DNA from: Demequina capsici
GTDB lineage: Bacteria; Actinomycetota; Actinomycetes; Actinomycetales; Demequinaceae
NCBI RefSeq assembly: GCF_032102965.1
Contig: NZ_CP134880.1
Coordinates: forward strand, 1,984,001-2,048,000
Length of the DNA stretch: 64,000 nucleotides
Direction of reading: 5' to 3'
The translations under genes and the position numbers were made by a program. The notes beneath the pieces are model-generated. The model was given only the letters and a program-made list of their open reading frames with translations. It did not search any database and was not told where the DNA came from. Positions within the stretch are counted from its first letter, which is position 1; every line of letters starts with the position of its first letter. Of this stretch, positions 24,059 to 31,487 are shown in pieces.

Positions 24059-24427
24059 TCACTGATCGCTGACGGCCAGGCGCGCGGCGATCTGGTCCAC
24101 GTCGCGCAGTGAACCGTCCGCCACGCTCATCGTGAGCTCGAATAAGCCGTCATTGTCGAGGCCCGACGTCACCCCATTGATCTCCAGAAACACGACCGCG
24201 CACAGCGCCGCGATCCGCTTGTTTCCATCGACAAGCGCGTGGTTGAGGCAGAGCGAGTGCAATAGAGCCGCCGCCTTGGTCCCGAGGTCCGCATAGGCGT
24301 CTTCTCCGAGAACCGTCGTCGCTGGCCGGTCGAGGGCCGATTGCAGCAGACCAAGGTCACGCACCGGACCGATGCGTTCAGCGTCGATGATCCGCAAGAT
24401 CACCTCGACCGGCAGATAGCGGGTCAC
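24059..24427 (-). CDS. doc: Doc-type toxin (Fic fold, death on curing)
   Basis: 122 residues. The Fic/Doc signature H63-A-L-V-D67-G-N-K-R71 is present; Doc proteins phosphorylate EF-Tu and stop translation. The GTG start overlaps the antitoxin stop by four bases (GTGA), typical of coupled toxin-antitoxin pairs. The inhibitory and flap regions (P-x-x-x-V-F/L-G-E-D-A-Y-A-D-L) fit Doc of phage P1 type. Probably functional, acting in the cytoplasm. Confidence 0.9.
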   Translation of the reverse strand: MTRYLPVEVILRIIDAERIGPVRDLGLLQSALDRPATTVLGEDAYADLGTKAAALLHSLCLNHALVDGNKRIAALCAVVFLEINGVTSGLDNDGLFELTMSVADGSLRDVDQIAARLAVSDQ

Positions 24428-24630
24428 ACCGAACCGAGACGGTCGAGCGCGTCACGGTAGCGCACGCTCACTCGCGCGTAGGCCTCCATAGCGTCGTCTT
24501 CGAGCCGCCGCTGCGAGTCGGCCTCCAACACAGCCCGCAGAATCGCCTCCGTCTTCGAAACGTGCCAGCGCTCCGCGAGACGCTCGATCGCGGCATCCTG
24601 GGTCGGATCGGTGCGCAGTGTCATAGCCAT
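24424..24630 (-). CDS. Ribbon-helix-helix-like antitoxin for Doc
   Basis: 68 residues from the ATG at 24630 (MAMTLRTDPTQD); the ATG two codons later (24624) is the alternative. M-T-L-R-T-D is the DNA-binding beta strand and I-E-R-L-A-E-R-W-H-V-S-K-T-E-A-I the two helices of a ribbon-helix-helix domain; the C-terminal acidic helix would wrap the toxin. It should repress the operon through the repeats at 24638-24655. It lies 40 bases after the MFS gene stop. Confidence 0.82.
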   Translation of the reverse strand: MAMTLRTDPTQDAAIERLAERWHVSKTEAILRAVLEADSQRRLEDDAMEAYARVSVRYRDALDRLGSV

Positions 24631-24637
24631 GCGAACA

Positions 24638-24655
24638 TGATACCTCCGTGATACC
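24638..24655 (-). promoter_or_regulatory. Direct-repeat operator and RBS of a 5-codon ORF ahead of the antitoxin
   Basis: GGTATCA-CGGA-GGTATCA on the minus strand is a perfect direct repeat with an 11-bp period. It overlaps a GGAGG site that serves ATG 24638; this frame encodes M-F-A-W-L and its TGA overlaps the ATG at 24624, suggesting coupled initiation. Confidence 0.5.
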
Positions 24656-24670
24656 ACCGCTCGGAAGCGT

Positions 24671-26128
24671 TCAATCTGCGAAGTCGACGTCCCTCGTGTC
24701 CGCGGCGTTGGAGAGCGACCGATCCCACAGCACCAGGGCCAGCACCAGGCACGATGCGATCACGATGACGGCGCCGATGCGGTGCAGGCCTGCGTCGGTC
24801 GGCGCGTCGCCGACGGTCAACGCGATCAGAGCCGACGCGGTCATGGCGCCGATCTGCAGGAAGGTCCGGGACAGGCCCGACGCGATGCCCACCTGACCGA
24901 CGGGCGCCTGGCGGTACAGCGCCGCCTGGTTGGACACGGCGACGAGGCCCTGCGGAACCCCGAACATCGCGATGATGGCGAGCACGAGCCATAGCGGCGT
25001 CTCCGAGTGCAACAGCCACATGAGCACTCCGCCCGCGATCTGCACGGCGGCTGCGACGCTGAGCGCGAGGCGCGGCTTGGGCATCCGAGCGACCATCCTG
25101 TTGGCTCCCATGGCGAGCAGCGCGGCGGGCAGCAGCATCCACCCGACCACGTCGGCGTCGTACCCGCGCACCTCCTGCAACCACGGCGAGACGGTGTAGG
25201 TGACGGCGAAGATCGCGATGTAGCTGAGGAAGAACCGCAGGTAGGTGCGGGTGAGGGCGCCGTTGCGGACCAGCATCCGAACGTCGAGGAACGGGCGCCG
25301 CGCGCGCCGCTCCCAGAGGGTCAGCGCGGTCGCGAAGGCGAGGGCGACCGGCAGGAGCCACCACACGCCCGCGTCGATGTCCAGGAGGAAGACCAGGGAG
25401 GACACTGTCGTCCCCGCGAACAGGACGATGCCGGGGATGTCGAGCGCCGCGTGGATCGGCAGGTCGGAGCGGCCGATGCCGGCGGGGCGCGAGCGGTCGG
25501 GCGGAAGGAAGCGCAGGGCGAGCGCGGCGATGAGGATCGCGGCCGGCACGTTGACCAGGAAGATGGCTCGCCAGCTGAAGTAGTGCACCAGCAGACCGCC
25601 GAGCACGGGGCCGACGGAGATCGAGACCAGGCTGGCCAGCGACAGTCCGGCCAGGAGCGAATGCGGCGGCTCGCGGCGCAGGCGCGCCTGCTGGTCGGAG
25701 ATGAGGGTCATGGCGGCCGGGTACTGCGCGGATGTGCCGAGGCCGATCAGCATGCGCGCGATGAGAACGCCCTGGAAGGTGGGCATGAAGAGCGGGATCA
25801 GCCCGCCGATCGCTGCGGACGTGAGGCCAAGAAGGTAGACGCGGCGCGGCCCGAAGAGGTCCGCGAGGCGGCCCCATGTAGGTTGGCCGACGCTGGAGAC
25901 CAGGTAGAGGCCGGCGACGAGCCAGAGTGCCGTGGCGGCGGAGACCCCGGTGGCGTCCGCGATGGGCACGAGTGCCACCGCGATCATGGTGGTGTTCAGC
26001 GGGTTGAGCGCGGGGCCGGTGAGGGCGGCGGCGGCGAAGCGGGGGCCGAAGCCGGAACGTTCGGCGCGCGCCAGGTCGCGGGCAGCGACGGCGGCCGTGT
26101 CGGCGAGAGAGGTGGTGCGGGCCGTCAC
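24671..26128 (-). CDS. MFS multidrug exporter, 14-helix type
   Basis: 485 residues from a GTG at 26128 that overlaps the stop of the MarR gene by four bases. About 14 hydrophobic helices; motif A-like G-R-L-A-D-L-F-G-P-R-R near residue 85 and the W-R-A-I-F-L-V-N-V-P motif near residue 190. Plasma-membrane proton antiporter by family. It is the second gene of a MarR-MFS operon, so the MarR ligand is probably its cargo. Confidence 0.9.
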   Translation of the reverse strand: MTARTTSLADTAAVAARDLARAERSGFGPRFAAAALTGPALNPLNTTMIAVALVPIADATGVSAATALWLVAGLYLVSSVGQPTWGRLADLFGPRRVYLLGLTSAAIGGLIPLFMPTFQGVLIARMLIGLGTSAQYPAAMTLISDQQARLRREPPHSLLAGLSLASLVSISVGPVLGGLLVHYFSWRAIFLVNVPAAILIAALALRFLPPDRSRPAGIGRSDLPIHAALDIPGIVLFAGTTVSSLVFLLDIDAGVWWLLPVALAFATALTLWERRARRPFLDVRMLVRNGALTRTYLRFFLSYIAIFAVTYTVSPWLQEVRGYDADVVGWMLLPAALLAMGANRMVARMPKPRLALSVAAAVQIAGGVLMWLLHSETPLWLVLAIIAMFGVPQGLVAVSNQAALYRQAPVGQVGIASGLSRTFLQIGAMTASALIALTVGDAPTDAGLHRIGAVIVIASCLVLALVLWDRSLSNAADTRDVDFAD

Positions 26129-26556
26129 CGATCGGCCGCCAGACGCTCGAGCACCTCGAGGGCGCTGTCGAGAGTCGCGCGGTCGTCGTTGTCCAGGCGG
26201 CTTGCGATGAGGTCGGCGAGCTCGGCGTCGCGCTCGGCGCTGCTGCGCTCCACGACGGCCCGGCCGACTCGGGTGAGGATGATCAGCTCGCGGCGCCCAT
26301 CGGTGGGGTGCGGCGCCTTCACCACCATGCCGATCTCCACGAGGCCGCGCACGATCTCCCCCATCGACTGGGGGCGGACGCGTTCGATCTCGGCAAGCTC
26401 GGCAGTGCTGAGAGGGCCTTCTCTCCTGAGGACGAGAAGGACGACCTCCTGGGAGCGGGTGACGCCCGTGGGCTCGCCCGCCTGGCGCGTCAGGCGCCGG
26501 ATGCGGTTGATCGCGAGGCGGAGCCGCCTGGCGGTCTCGAGGGAGTCGCCTGTCAC
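26125..26556 (-). CDS. MarR family transcriptional regulator
   Basis: 143 residues from a GTG at 26556. The winged helix is at about residues 40-100 (L-S-T-A-E-L-A-E-I-E-R-V-R-P-Q-S-M-G and the wing D-G-R-R-E). The start is chosen because TTGCAA (26592-26587), 18 bp and TACCGT (26568-26563) place the transcript start at or next to this GTG, so the mRNA looks leaderless. A longer TTG-started frame would lie inside the operator. It leads the MFS operon and should repress it. Confidence 0.9.
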   Translation of the reverse strand: MTGDSLETARRLRLAINRIRRLTRQAGEPTGVTRSQEVVLLVLRREGPLSTAELAEIERVRPQSMGEIVRGLVEIGMVVKAPHPTDGRRELIILTRVGRAVVERSSAERDAELADLIASRLDNDDRATLDSALEVLERLAADR

Positions 26557-26575
26557 GTCTCCACGGTACGACTTC

Positions 26576-26603
26576 GACAGGCAACCTTGCAAGGTGTCCT
26601 GTC
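26576..26603. promoter_or_regulatory. 28-bp palindromic operator over the marR -35 region
   Basis: GACAGG and CCTGTC flank the perfect palindrome ACCTTGCAAGGT. The TTGCAA at the centre is also the -35 box. A further half-site (GACAGG-AA-ACCTTGC) lies at 26629-26643. Confidence 0.7.
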
Positions 26604-26897
26604 GACTTTGCCCTTCCCTGGGCAGAAGGACAGGAAACCTTGCTTGTGGCGAGATGGCGGCTATGCGTTTCCCCGCCGCGGCTGTGTCAGCGACGAGTCA
26701 GCGAGACCTCATCATCCCAGGCAGATGTGAGTTTACGCGCCTGGCATGACCGAGCCGGGGACATCCGCCCCGGCGTGTTCGACGTACACCGGACGGGTGC
26801 GCGTCACGCCCTCCGAAGTCCACAAGAGAGGACATGGCATGCGCGAGGCCCACCTATGCAGTCGACGATGAGTGGTGGGCCCCGCGCAAGTTCATGA
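26604..26897. other. Gene-free stretch upstream of the MarR operon
   Basis: Only short frames without good start signals; one on the plus strand at 26834-26956 overlaps the hairpins that follow and is not convincing. Confidence 0.4.
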
Positions 26898-26972
26898 GGG
26901 TCGCGGGATGGCCCGCGACCCGGCCGCGAGCCGCCGGACCGAGGGGCAGGAGGTGAGGGGGTCCGGCGGCTC
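26898..26972. terminator. Two adjacent hairpins downstream of the 34-residue ORF
   Basis: GGGTCGCGGG-ATGG-CCCGCGACCC (26898-26921) is a perfect 10-bp stem; GAGCCGCCGGACC (26928-26940) pairs perfectly with GGTCCGGCGGCTC (26960-26972). The second lies 14 bases beyond the small ORF stop. Confidence 0.65.
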
Positions 26973-26986
26973 ACGCATGGGCGTGA

Positions 26987-27091
26987 CTAGTAGGCGCCCT
27001 CCTCGTGGTCGGCTCGACCAAGCACCGCCCGGATACCGGCAACCGCCGCTCCGATGGCGACGACAACCGTGGCTACCTTGAGGAATCGCAT
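26987..27091 (-). CDS. Small membrane-anchored peptide, 34 residues
   Basis: An ATG at 27091 with GAAGGGA at a good distance opens a 34-codon frame. It starts MRFLKVATVVVAIGAAVAG, a basic start followed by a single hydrophobic helix of about 17 residues, and ends in an acidic tail (G-R-A-D-H-E-E-G-A-Y). The design of one helix plus a charged tail resembles small inner-membrane regulators or phage-shock-like peptides, but no family is recognised. Two hairpins follow as a terminator. Frame, site and terminator together make it more likely than chance; function unknown. Confidence 0.55.
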   Translation of the reverse strand: MRFLKVATVVVAIGAAVAGIRAVLGRADHEEGAY

Positions 27092-27237
27092 GGCATGTCC
27101 CTTCGTCCAATGCGCCGCCTTCGCGGTCACCCACCTTCAGGTTCAGGCACACGCCCCTCACCGCACATCGTCTAGATGGAGCGTTGCACCTACGCGACTT
27201 GCAGTAGTCGACGCGACTGCGGGCGCACAGTCCCCGA

Positions 27238-28128
27238 TCAGTGCCAGAGGTCCGCGAGGACGCCCGAGATTCGTCGACCCTGGTCGCATCCCGCCTGCGC
27301 CGCCGCGGGACGCTGAGAGAGGTTCATCATGTTGCCGCCGAACACCTCCTCGGAGGCATCGTCGGGGAAGATCGCGCGGACGTCGCTGCCCTCAGCGGAC
27401 AACTTCTGGACGTGTGCGGCGAGCCTGGTGCCCCATTCCTCGGGATGCCGCGAGCGGCCCCCGAACGGCGAGAGGACGAGCACGCGATCATGCCCCGCAG
27501 CGAGGTCGGCGTTCTCGTTGGCACGGTATCCGCCGTCGAGCAGACGCCGTCCGTCGATGGCGTGCGCAGGGCCGCCGAAGCCCATCGAGGTGCTCGCCGT
27601 CACCGCGTCGGCAAGGCTGACGCCGCTCTCCCGGTCGTAGAGCAACTCGTCGCCGGTGACGGCGTCGACGGCGGTGAGGACGACGCGCTGGGCCGGCCAT
27701 TCCTGGCTCGGCAAGCGGGAGGCGACCTGTGCGAGCCGTGCAGCGATCGCGTCGGCGCTGGCCGCACCGTCGGCCGCCAGAGCGGCCGCGCCGAGTCGCC
27801 GTCGCATGTCCACGGGGTCGGTGGAGCTCGTGATGATGTCCCCGGTGAGCTGGACGTAGTTCACACGGGGCGCATCGGACCCGCCGCCGGCTCCCGCGGG
27901 CGGGGCTGCGGGGCGCGATGGGTACTGCTCGGCGAGCGCCTGGGCGAGCAGCACGTCGGGCGCCTCCGAGGTGATCTGGGCCGCAGCCGTGGCGCCAGCG
28001 GAGGTTCCGACGATCAGGTCCGCGGCGCGGACGTCGACACCACCCGCATACAGCCCGGCGACGACGCCGATCTCCCAGGCATTGCCCAGCGATCCGCCGC
28101 CGCCTAGGACGAGTGCGCGTGTGGTCAT
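27238..28128 (-). CDS. Patatin-like phospholipase
   Basis: 296 residues. The oxyanion hole G9-G-G-G-S, the nucleophile elbow G41-T-S43-A-G, and the catalytic Asp in D-G-G-Y-R-A-N-E-N-A-D near residue 197 complete the Ser-Asp dyad of the patatin family. Acts as lipid acyl hydrolase or transacylase. No signal peptide. It is followed by no partner on the same transcript; an F420-type reductase gene lies 29 bases upstream on the same strand. Confidence 0.92.
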   Translation of the reverse strand: MTTRALVLGGGGSLGNAWEIGVVAGLYAGGVDVRAADLIVGTSAGATAAAQITSEAPDVLLAQALAEQYPSRPAAPPAGAGGGSDAPRVNYVQLTGDIITSSTDPVDMRRRLGAAALAADGAASADAIAARLAQVASRLPSQEWPAQRVVLTAVDAVTGDELLYDRESGVSLADAVTASTSMGFGGPAHAIDGRRLLDGGYRANENADLAAGHDRVLVLSPFGGRSRHPEEWGTRLAAHVQKLSAEGSDVRAIFPDDASEEVFGGNMMNLSQRPAAAQAGCDQGRRISGVLADLWH

Positions 28129-28157
28129 GCGTGGAGTCTAGGAGCGTGCGCGGCGGC

Positions 28158-28805
28158 TCAGCCCTGCGTGACGCGCTCCACGCCCGGCAGGATCTGCTCC
28201 AACTCGCTGCGCGTGACGGGCACGCCGTAGGTGGGGGTGTCGCGCTCGATGCGCCACGACTCGGCGAGCGCGCCAAGGTCCACCGCATCGAACCCGATGG
28301 CGTCCAGGAAGGACACGACGACGGCCTTCGCAGCGTGGTCATCGCCGGCGATGCCGAGCGCACGACGGGCGGGGTCGCCTGCCGGCTTGCCGTGGGCCGG
28401 GATGTCCTTGGCGTTGATGTGGTTGAACGCCTTGACGACCGTCGAGTGCGGGAGCGCGCGCTGCGTGAGCTCGGCGGTGGTCGCCTGGTTGGCGTCGAGC
28501 TCGGCGATGCGTCCGTCGCGCTGCGGGTAGTAGTTGCCCGCGTCCATGACAATCTTGCCTGCGAGCTCCTTCGCGGGCAGCGAGTCGACCTTGCCGAGCG
28601 GGACAGCCACGAGGATCAGGTCCGATGCCTCGGCCGCCTCCTGGGCGGTGGCGGGACGGGCGCCCTCCCCCAACTCGGCGACCGTGGCCGCGAGTGTGGC
28701 AGGGCCCCGCGAGTTCGCGATCACCACGTCGTAGTCCGCCGCGATCGCCGCCTTCGCCACGTTGAAGCCGATGTTGCCTGCGCCGATGATGCCGAGAGTT
28801 GTCAT
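28158..28805 (-). CDS. NADPH-dependent F420 reductase-family oxidoreductase
   Basis: 215 residues. The Rossmann motif G8-A-G-N-I-G with I-A-N-S-R-G-P after strand 2 (arginine favours NADP) and the A-x-x-x-V-V-K-A-F-N-H motif near residue 128 are typical of the NADP-oxidoreductase/F420 family (PF03807 group). The true electron partner may be F420 or another small molecule. It precedes the patatin gene in a likely two-gene unit and is divergent from the HNH endonuclease. Confidence 0.85.
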   Translation of the reverse strand: MTTLGIIGAGNIGFNVAKAAIAADYDVVIANSRGPATLAATVAELGEGARPATAQEAAEASDLILVAVPLGKVDSLPAKELAGKIVMDAGNYYPQRDGRIAELDANQATTAELTQRALPHSTVVKAFNHINAKDIPAHGKPAGDPARRALGIAGDDHAAKAVVVSFLDAIGFDAVDLGALAESWRIERDTPTYGVPVTRSELEQILPGVERVTQG

Positions 28806-28882
28806 GTACGAGGGAACGGGGTCATGGGGGCGGGGTATTCCAGGTTCTTGTAAGGAACCCTCAGAGCTGCCAAGCTGCAGGC

Positions 28883-29815
28883 ATGCGCCGACTTGAGGAT
28901 TCTGAGGAACTGCGGTGGCAGGTCTTCACGGATCTCCGTGCACGATCCCGCGAGATGACGGCGCCTTTTTCGCGAGAAGAGCTCCTCAACTACTCCATCC
29001 ACGGCGAGAGATTGCCGCTCATCGACTATTCGCGCGGCATCAGAAACGTTGATGGCCGAACATGGCACGACTCCCTCGCAATCGTGACTTCGGAGCGTGG
29101 CAGGTATCATGACCGTTCAATCGCCCCAGGGGTGTGGATCTATCCGTACGAGACGCTCTCGAAGACTGGAGAAGCAGGAAGTTCGAATGCGAAATTGGAG
29201 CATGCTCGCGGCAGCGGCGCGCATGTCCTGTACTTCTACAGTCCACGCAAGAACGTCTACCTGCTTGTGGGTCTCGTCAACGTCATCGAATATGACCGCG
29301 AGAATCTCGAATTCACCGTCGCGCTTGCCGACCTGGGCATCACTCCCGCCACATTGTCCGAGGACGACGCAGACCTTCGGAGGTGGGTGAGGCGAGAGGT
29401 TGACGCCCGATTGCATCAACCTCGGTTTCGCCAGATCGTAATTCCCGCCTACAAGAACATGTGCACGGTCTGTTCACTCCCGGTGCCCTCGCTCCTCGAA
29501 GCCGCCCATATTCGTCCCGACATGGACCTCGACTGGGGGCGTCCAGACCTCGAAAACGGTCTCGCACTCTGCCGCAACCACCACCGCGCATACGACCGCC
29601 ACCTACTTGGCATTGACGGCGACGGTGTCATTCACATGCACGACGCCGTTTCCACGCTCGAACCCAGTTCGCGCCTCGACGCCGAGTTGCTGGCTTTCTC
29701 GGGCAAGCACATTGCACCCGCTCCCCGAGGCCTCGATGCTCGGCGCCAGGTGCGGCTAGACCTCACGTATCAAGAGTTTCTGGGCGCCACCCACGTAGAC
29801 CTGTCCGTTGGCTAG
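28883..29815 (+). CDS. HNH endonuclease (putative restriction enzyme)
   Basis: 310 residues from the ATG at 28883. The C-terminal HNH_2-type nuclease has C194-x2-C197, A-A-H209, N225 in L-E-N-G-L-A-L-C, and H-H-R-A-Y-D-R-H at 233-240, so zinc and catalytic residues are intact. The N-terminal 180 residues form an unassigned domain, probably DNA recognition as in stand-alone modification-dependent nucleases. The gene is clearly less GC-rich than its neighbours and uses rarer codons (AGA, TTG, ATT), a sign of horizontal transfer. No methylase adjoins it, which fits a type IV restriction enzyme that cuts modified foreign DNA. Confidence 0.85.
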   Translation: MRRLEDSEELRWQVFTDLRARSREMTAPFSREELLNYSIHGERLPLIDYSRGIRNVDGRTWHDSLAIVTSERGRYHDRSIAPGVWIYPYETLSKTGEAGSSNAKLEHARGSGAHVLYFYSPRKNVYLLVGLVNVIEYDRENLEFTVALADLGITPATLSEDDADLRRWVRREVDARLHQPRFRQIVIPAYKNMCTVCSLPVPSLLEAAHIRPDMDLDWGRPDLENGLALCRNHHRAYDRHLLGIDGDGVIHMHDAVSTLEPSSRLDAELLAFSGKHIAPAPRGLDARRQVRLDLTYQEFLGATHVDLSVG

Positions 29816-29885
29816 CGCCTGCCGTCATCCCTGATAACCACCCCACCTCTCCCCTGACGCTCACTTCCGCTTGCCACAAGCACAC

Positions 29886-29929
29886 TACTTGGCGTTACTA
29901 TCTACTGGTACTCAACAACACCAAGTACC
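29886..29929. promoter_or_regulatory. Operator upstream of the PadR-ABC operon
   Basis: GGTACT (29907-29912) and AGTACC (29924-29929) form an inverted repeat with an 11-bp spacer; TACTTGG (29886-29892) and CCAAGTA (29921-29927) form a second, wider one. The site ends 15 bases before the PadR start and likely covers the promoter. Confidence 0.5.
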
Positions 29930-29944
29930 GAGAGGAGGCGCCCA

Positions 29945-30292
29945 GTGGGCAAGCAGATCACCGAGATGCTCAAGGGCACGCTCGAGGGCATCGTCCTGGC
30001 GATCCTTGCCACCGCTCCCGCGTACGGCTACGAGATCACCGCACGTCTGCGCGACCAAGGTTTCACCGACATCGCCGAAGGCACCGTCTACGCCCTGCTG
30101 GTCCGCATCGAGAAGCGCGGGCTCGTTGACGTGACGAAGGTGCCGTCCGAGCAGGGACCGCCCCGCAAGGTCTACTCGCTCAACGCTGAGGGCCACGTCC
30201 AGCTCGACGAGTTCTGGGAGACGTGGGGATTCCTCGCCACACGCATCGCCCAGCTCCAGCACACCGCCGCACCCCGGCAGGAAGGTCACTGA
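29945..30292 (+). CDS. PadR family transcriptional regulator
   Basis: 115 residues from a GTG with an AGGAGG site seven bases upstream. Starts MGKQITEMLKGTLEGIVLAI; the PadR winged helix holds Y-G-Y-E-I-T-A-R-L and G-T-V-Y-A-L-L-V-R-I-E, with the wing P-R-K-V-Y-S-L. It leads a PadR-DUF1048-ABC operon and by analogy represses it until the exporter substrate binds. Confidence 0.93.
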   Translation: MGKQITEMLKGTLEGIVLAILATAPAYGYEITARLRDQGFTDIAEGTVYALLVRIEKRGLVDVTKVPSEQGPPRKVYSLNAEGHVQLDEFWETWGFLATRIAQLQHTAAPRQEGH

Positions 30293-30294
30293 CC

Positions 30295-30675
30295 ATGCGT
30301 TTCACCGACCTCGCAGAGAAGATCATCGGAGACAAGCGCCGCTGGCGTGCCTACAAGGCCCGTGCCAAGGCCTTGCCCGAGCCCTACCGCACCGCCGTCG
30401 CCGCCATCGAGAAGTACATGATGAACGCCGCGATCGTCTCCAACGACGCCGACGTCCTCAGCCAGATGTTCGAGGACCTCGCCGACCTGTTCGAGCAAGC
30501 CGCAGCCGACAAGACCCCGGTCCACGACATCGTCGGCGACGACCCCGTCGAGTTCGTGGAGACGTTCTCCGCCAACTACGCCGACGGCAACTGGAAGGCG
30601 AAGGCCGAGAGCCGCCTGCGCGACACTTTCACCTACCTCCACTCCCCCGACGCCGCGGACGGCGACCCGTCGTGA
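30295..30675 (+). CDS. DUF1048 domain protein
   Basis: 126 residues from the ATG at 30295, two bases after the PadR stop. Sequence starts MRFTDLAEKIIGDKRRWRAY and is mostly helical and acidic (E-K-Y-M-M, F-E-D-L-A-D-L-F-E-Q-A-A-A), matching DUF1048 proteins that usually accompany PadR regulators and ABC exporters. Its function is unknown; a helper of the regulator is only suggested by context. Its stop overlaps the ABC gene start. Confidence 0.85.
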   Translation: MRFTDLAEKIIGDKRRWRAYKARAKALPEPYRTAVAAIEKYMMNAAIVSNDADVLSQMFEDLADLFEQAAADKTPVHDIVGDDPVEFVETFSANYADGNWKAKAESRLRDTFTYLHSPDAADGDPS

Positions 30676-31487
30676 CCGCCGCCACCCTCACGGCCCCAGC
30701 CATCTCGGTCGACGGCATCGCCCACTCCTACGGGGACGTCACCGTCCTCACGGACGTGACGCTCGACGTCGCACGCGGCAGCATCGTCGCCCTGCTCGGC
30801 GCGAACGGCGCCGGCAAGACCACCCTGATCCGCATCCTCTCCACCCTCCTCAAGGCCGACGCCGGCACGGCCACCATCGACGGGCACGACGTCACCTCCA
30901 GCCCGGCCGACGTGCGCGCCGCCATCAGCCTGACCGGCCAGTTCGCCGCAGTCGACGAACTGCTCACCGGTCGCGAGAACCTGGTGCTGGTCGGCAGGCT
31001 CCGCCACGTCGCCGACGCCAACGCCACGGCCGACGCACTCCTCGCCCGGTTCTCCCTCGTCGATGCAGCGTCGCGGCGGGTGAGCACCTATTCGGGAGGC
31101 ATGCGTCGGCGTCTTGACATCGCGATGAGCCTGATCGGCGACCCGTCGATCGTGTTCCTCGACGAGCCCACCACCGGCCTGGACCCCGCGGCCCGGCAGG
31201 AGGTGTGGTCCATGGTCAAGGAGCTCGCCGCAGGCGGCACGACCGTGCTGCTCACCACCCAGTACCTCGACGAGGCCGAGGCGCTCGCCGACCGCATCGC
31301 CATCCTCCACGGCGGCCGCATCATCGTCGACGGCACCCTCGCCGAGCTCAAGCGCCTGCTGCCGCCCGCCACCGTCGAATACGTGGAGCGTCAGCCCACG
31401 CTCGAGGAGATCTACCTGGCCGTCGTCGGCGGCGCCACCACGCCCCGCGACCACACCCTCACGGCAGCCGAAGGGAGCGAGTCATGA
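30672..31487 (+). CDS. ABC transporter ATP-binding protein (DrrA/multidrug type)
   Basis: 271 residues from a GTG overlapping the previous stop (GTGA). Walker A G43-A-N-G-A-G-K-T50, signature Y-S-G-G-M-R-R-R, Walker B I-V-F-L-D-E-P and the switch histidine region are intact. The subfamily is the daunorubicin-resistance type, cytoplasmic, powering the permease encoded next. Four-base overlaps on both sides indicate tight operon coupling. Confidence 0.95.
   Translation: MTAATLTAPAISVDGIAHSYGDVTVLTDVTLDVARGSIVALLGANGAGKTTLIRILSTLLKADAGTATIDGHDVTSSPADVRAAISLTGQFAAVDELLTGRENLVLVGRLRHVADANATADALLARFSLVDAASRRVSTYSGGMRRRLDIAMSLIGDPSIVFLDEPTTGLDPAARQEVWSMVKELAAGGTTVLLTTQYLDEAEALADRIAILHGGRIIVDGTLAELKRLLPPATVEYVERQPTLEEIYLAVVGGATTPRDHTLTAAEGSES

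Noticed and set aside
26834-26956. A 40-codon plus-strand ORF (starts MACARPTYAVDDEWW)
   Set aside because: Its second half is encoded by the two hairpins and the ribosome-binding site is only two to three bases from the ATG.
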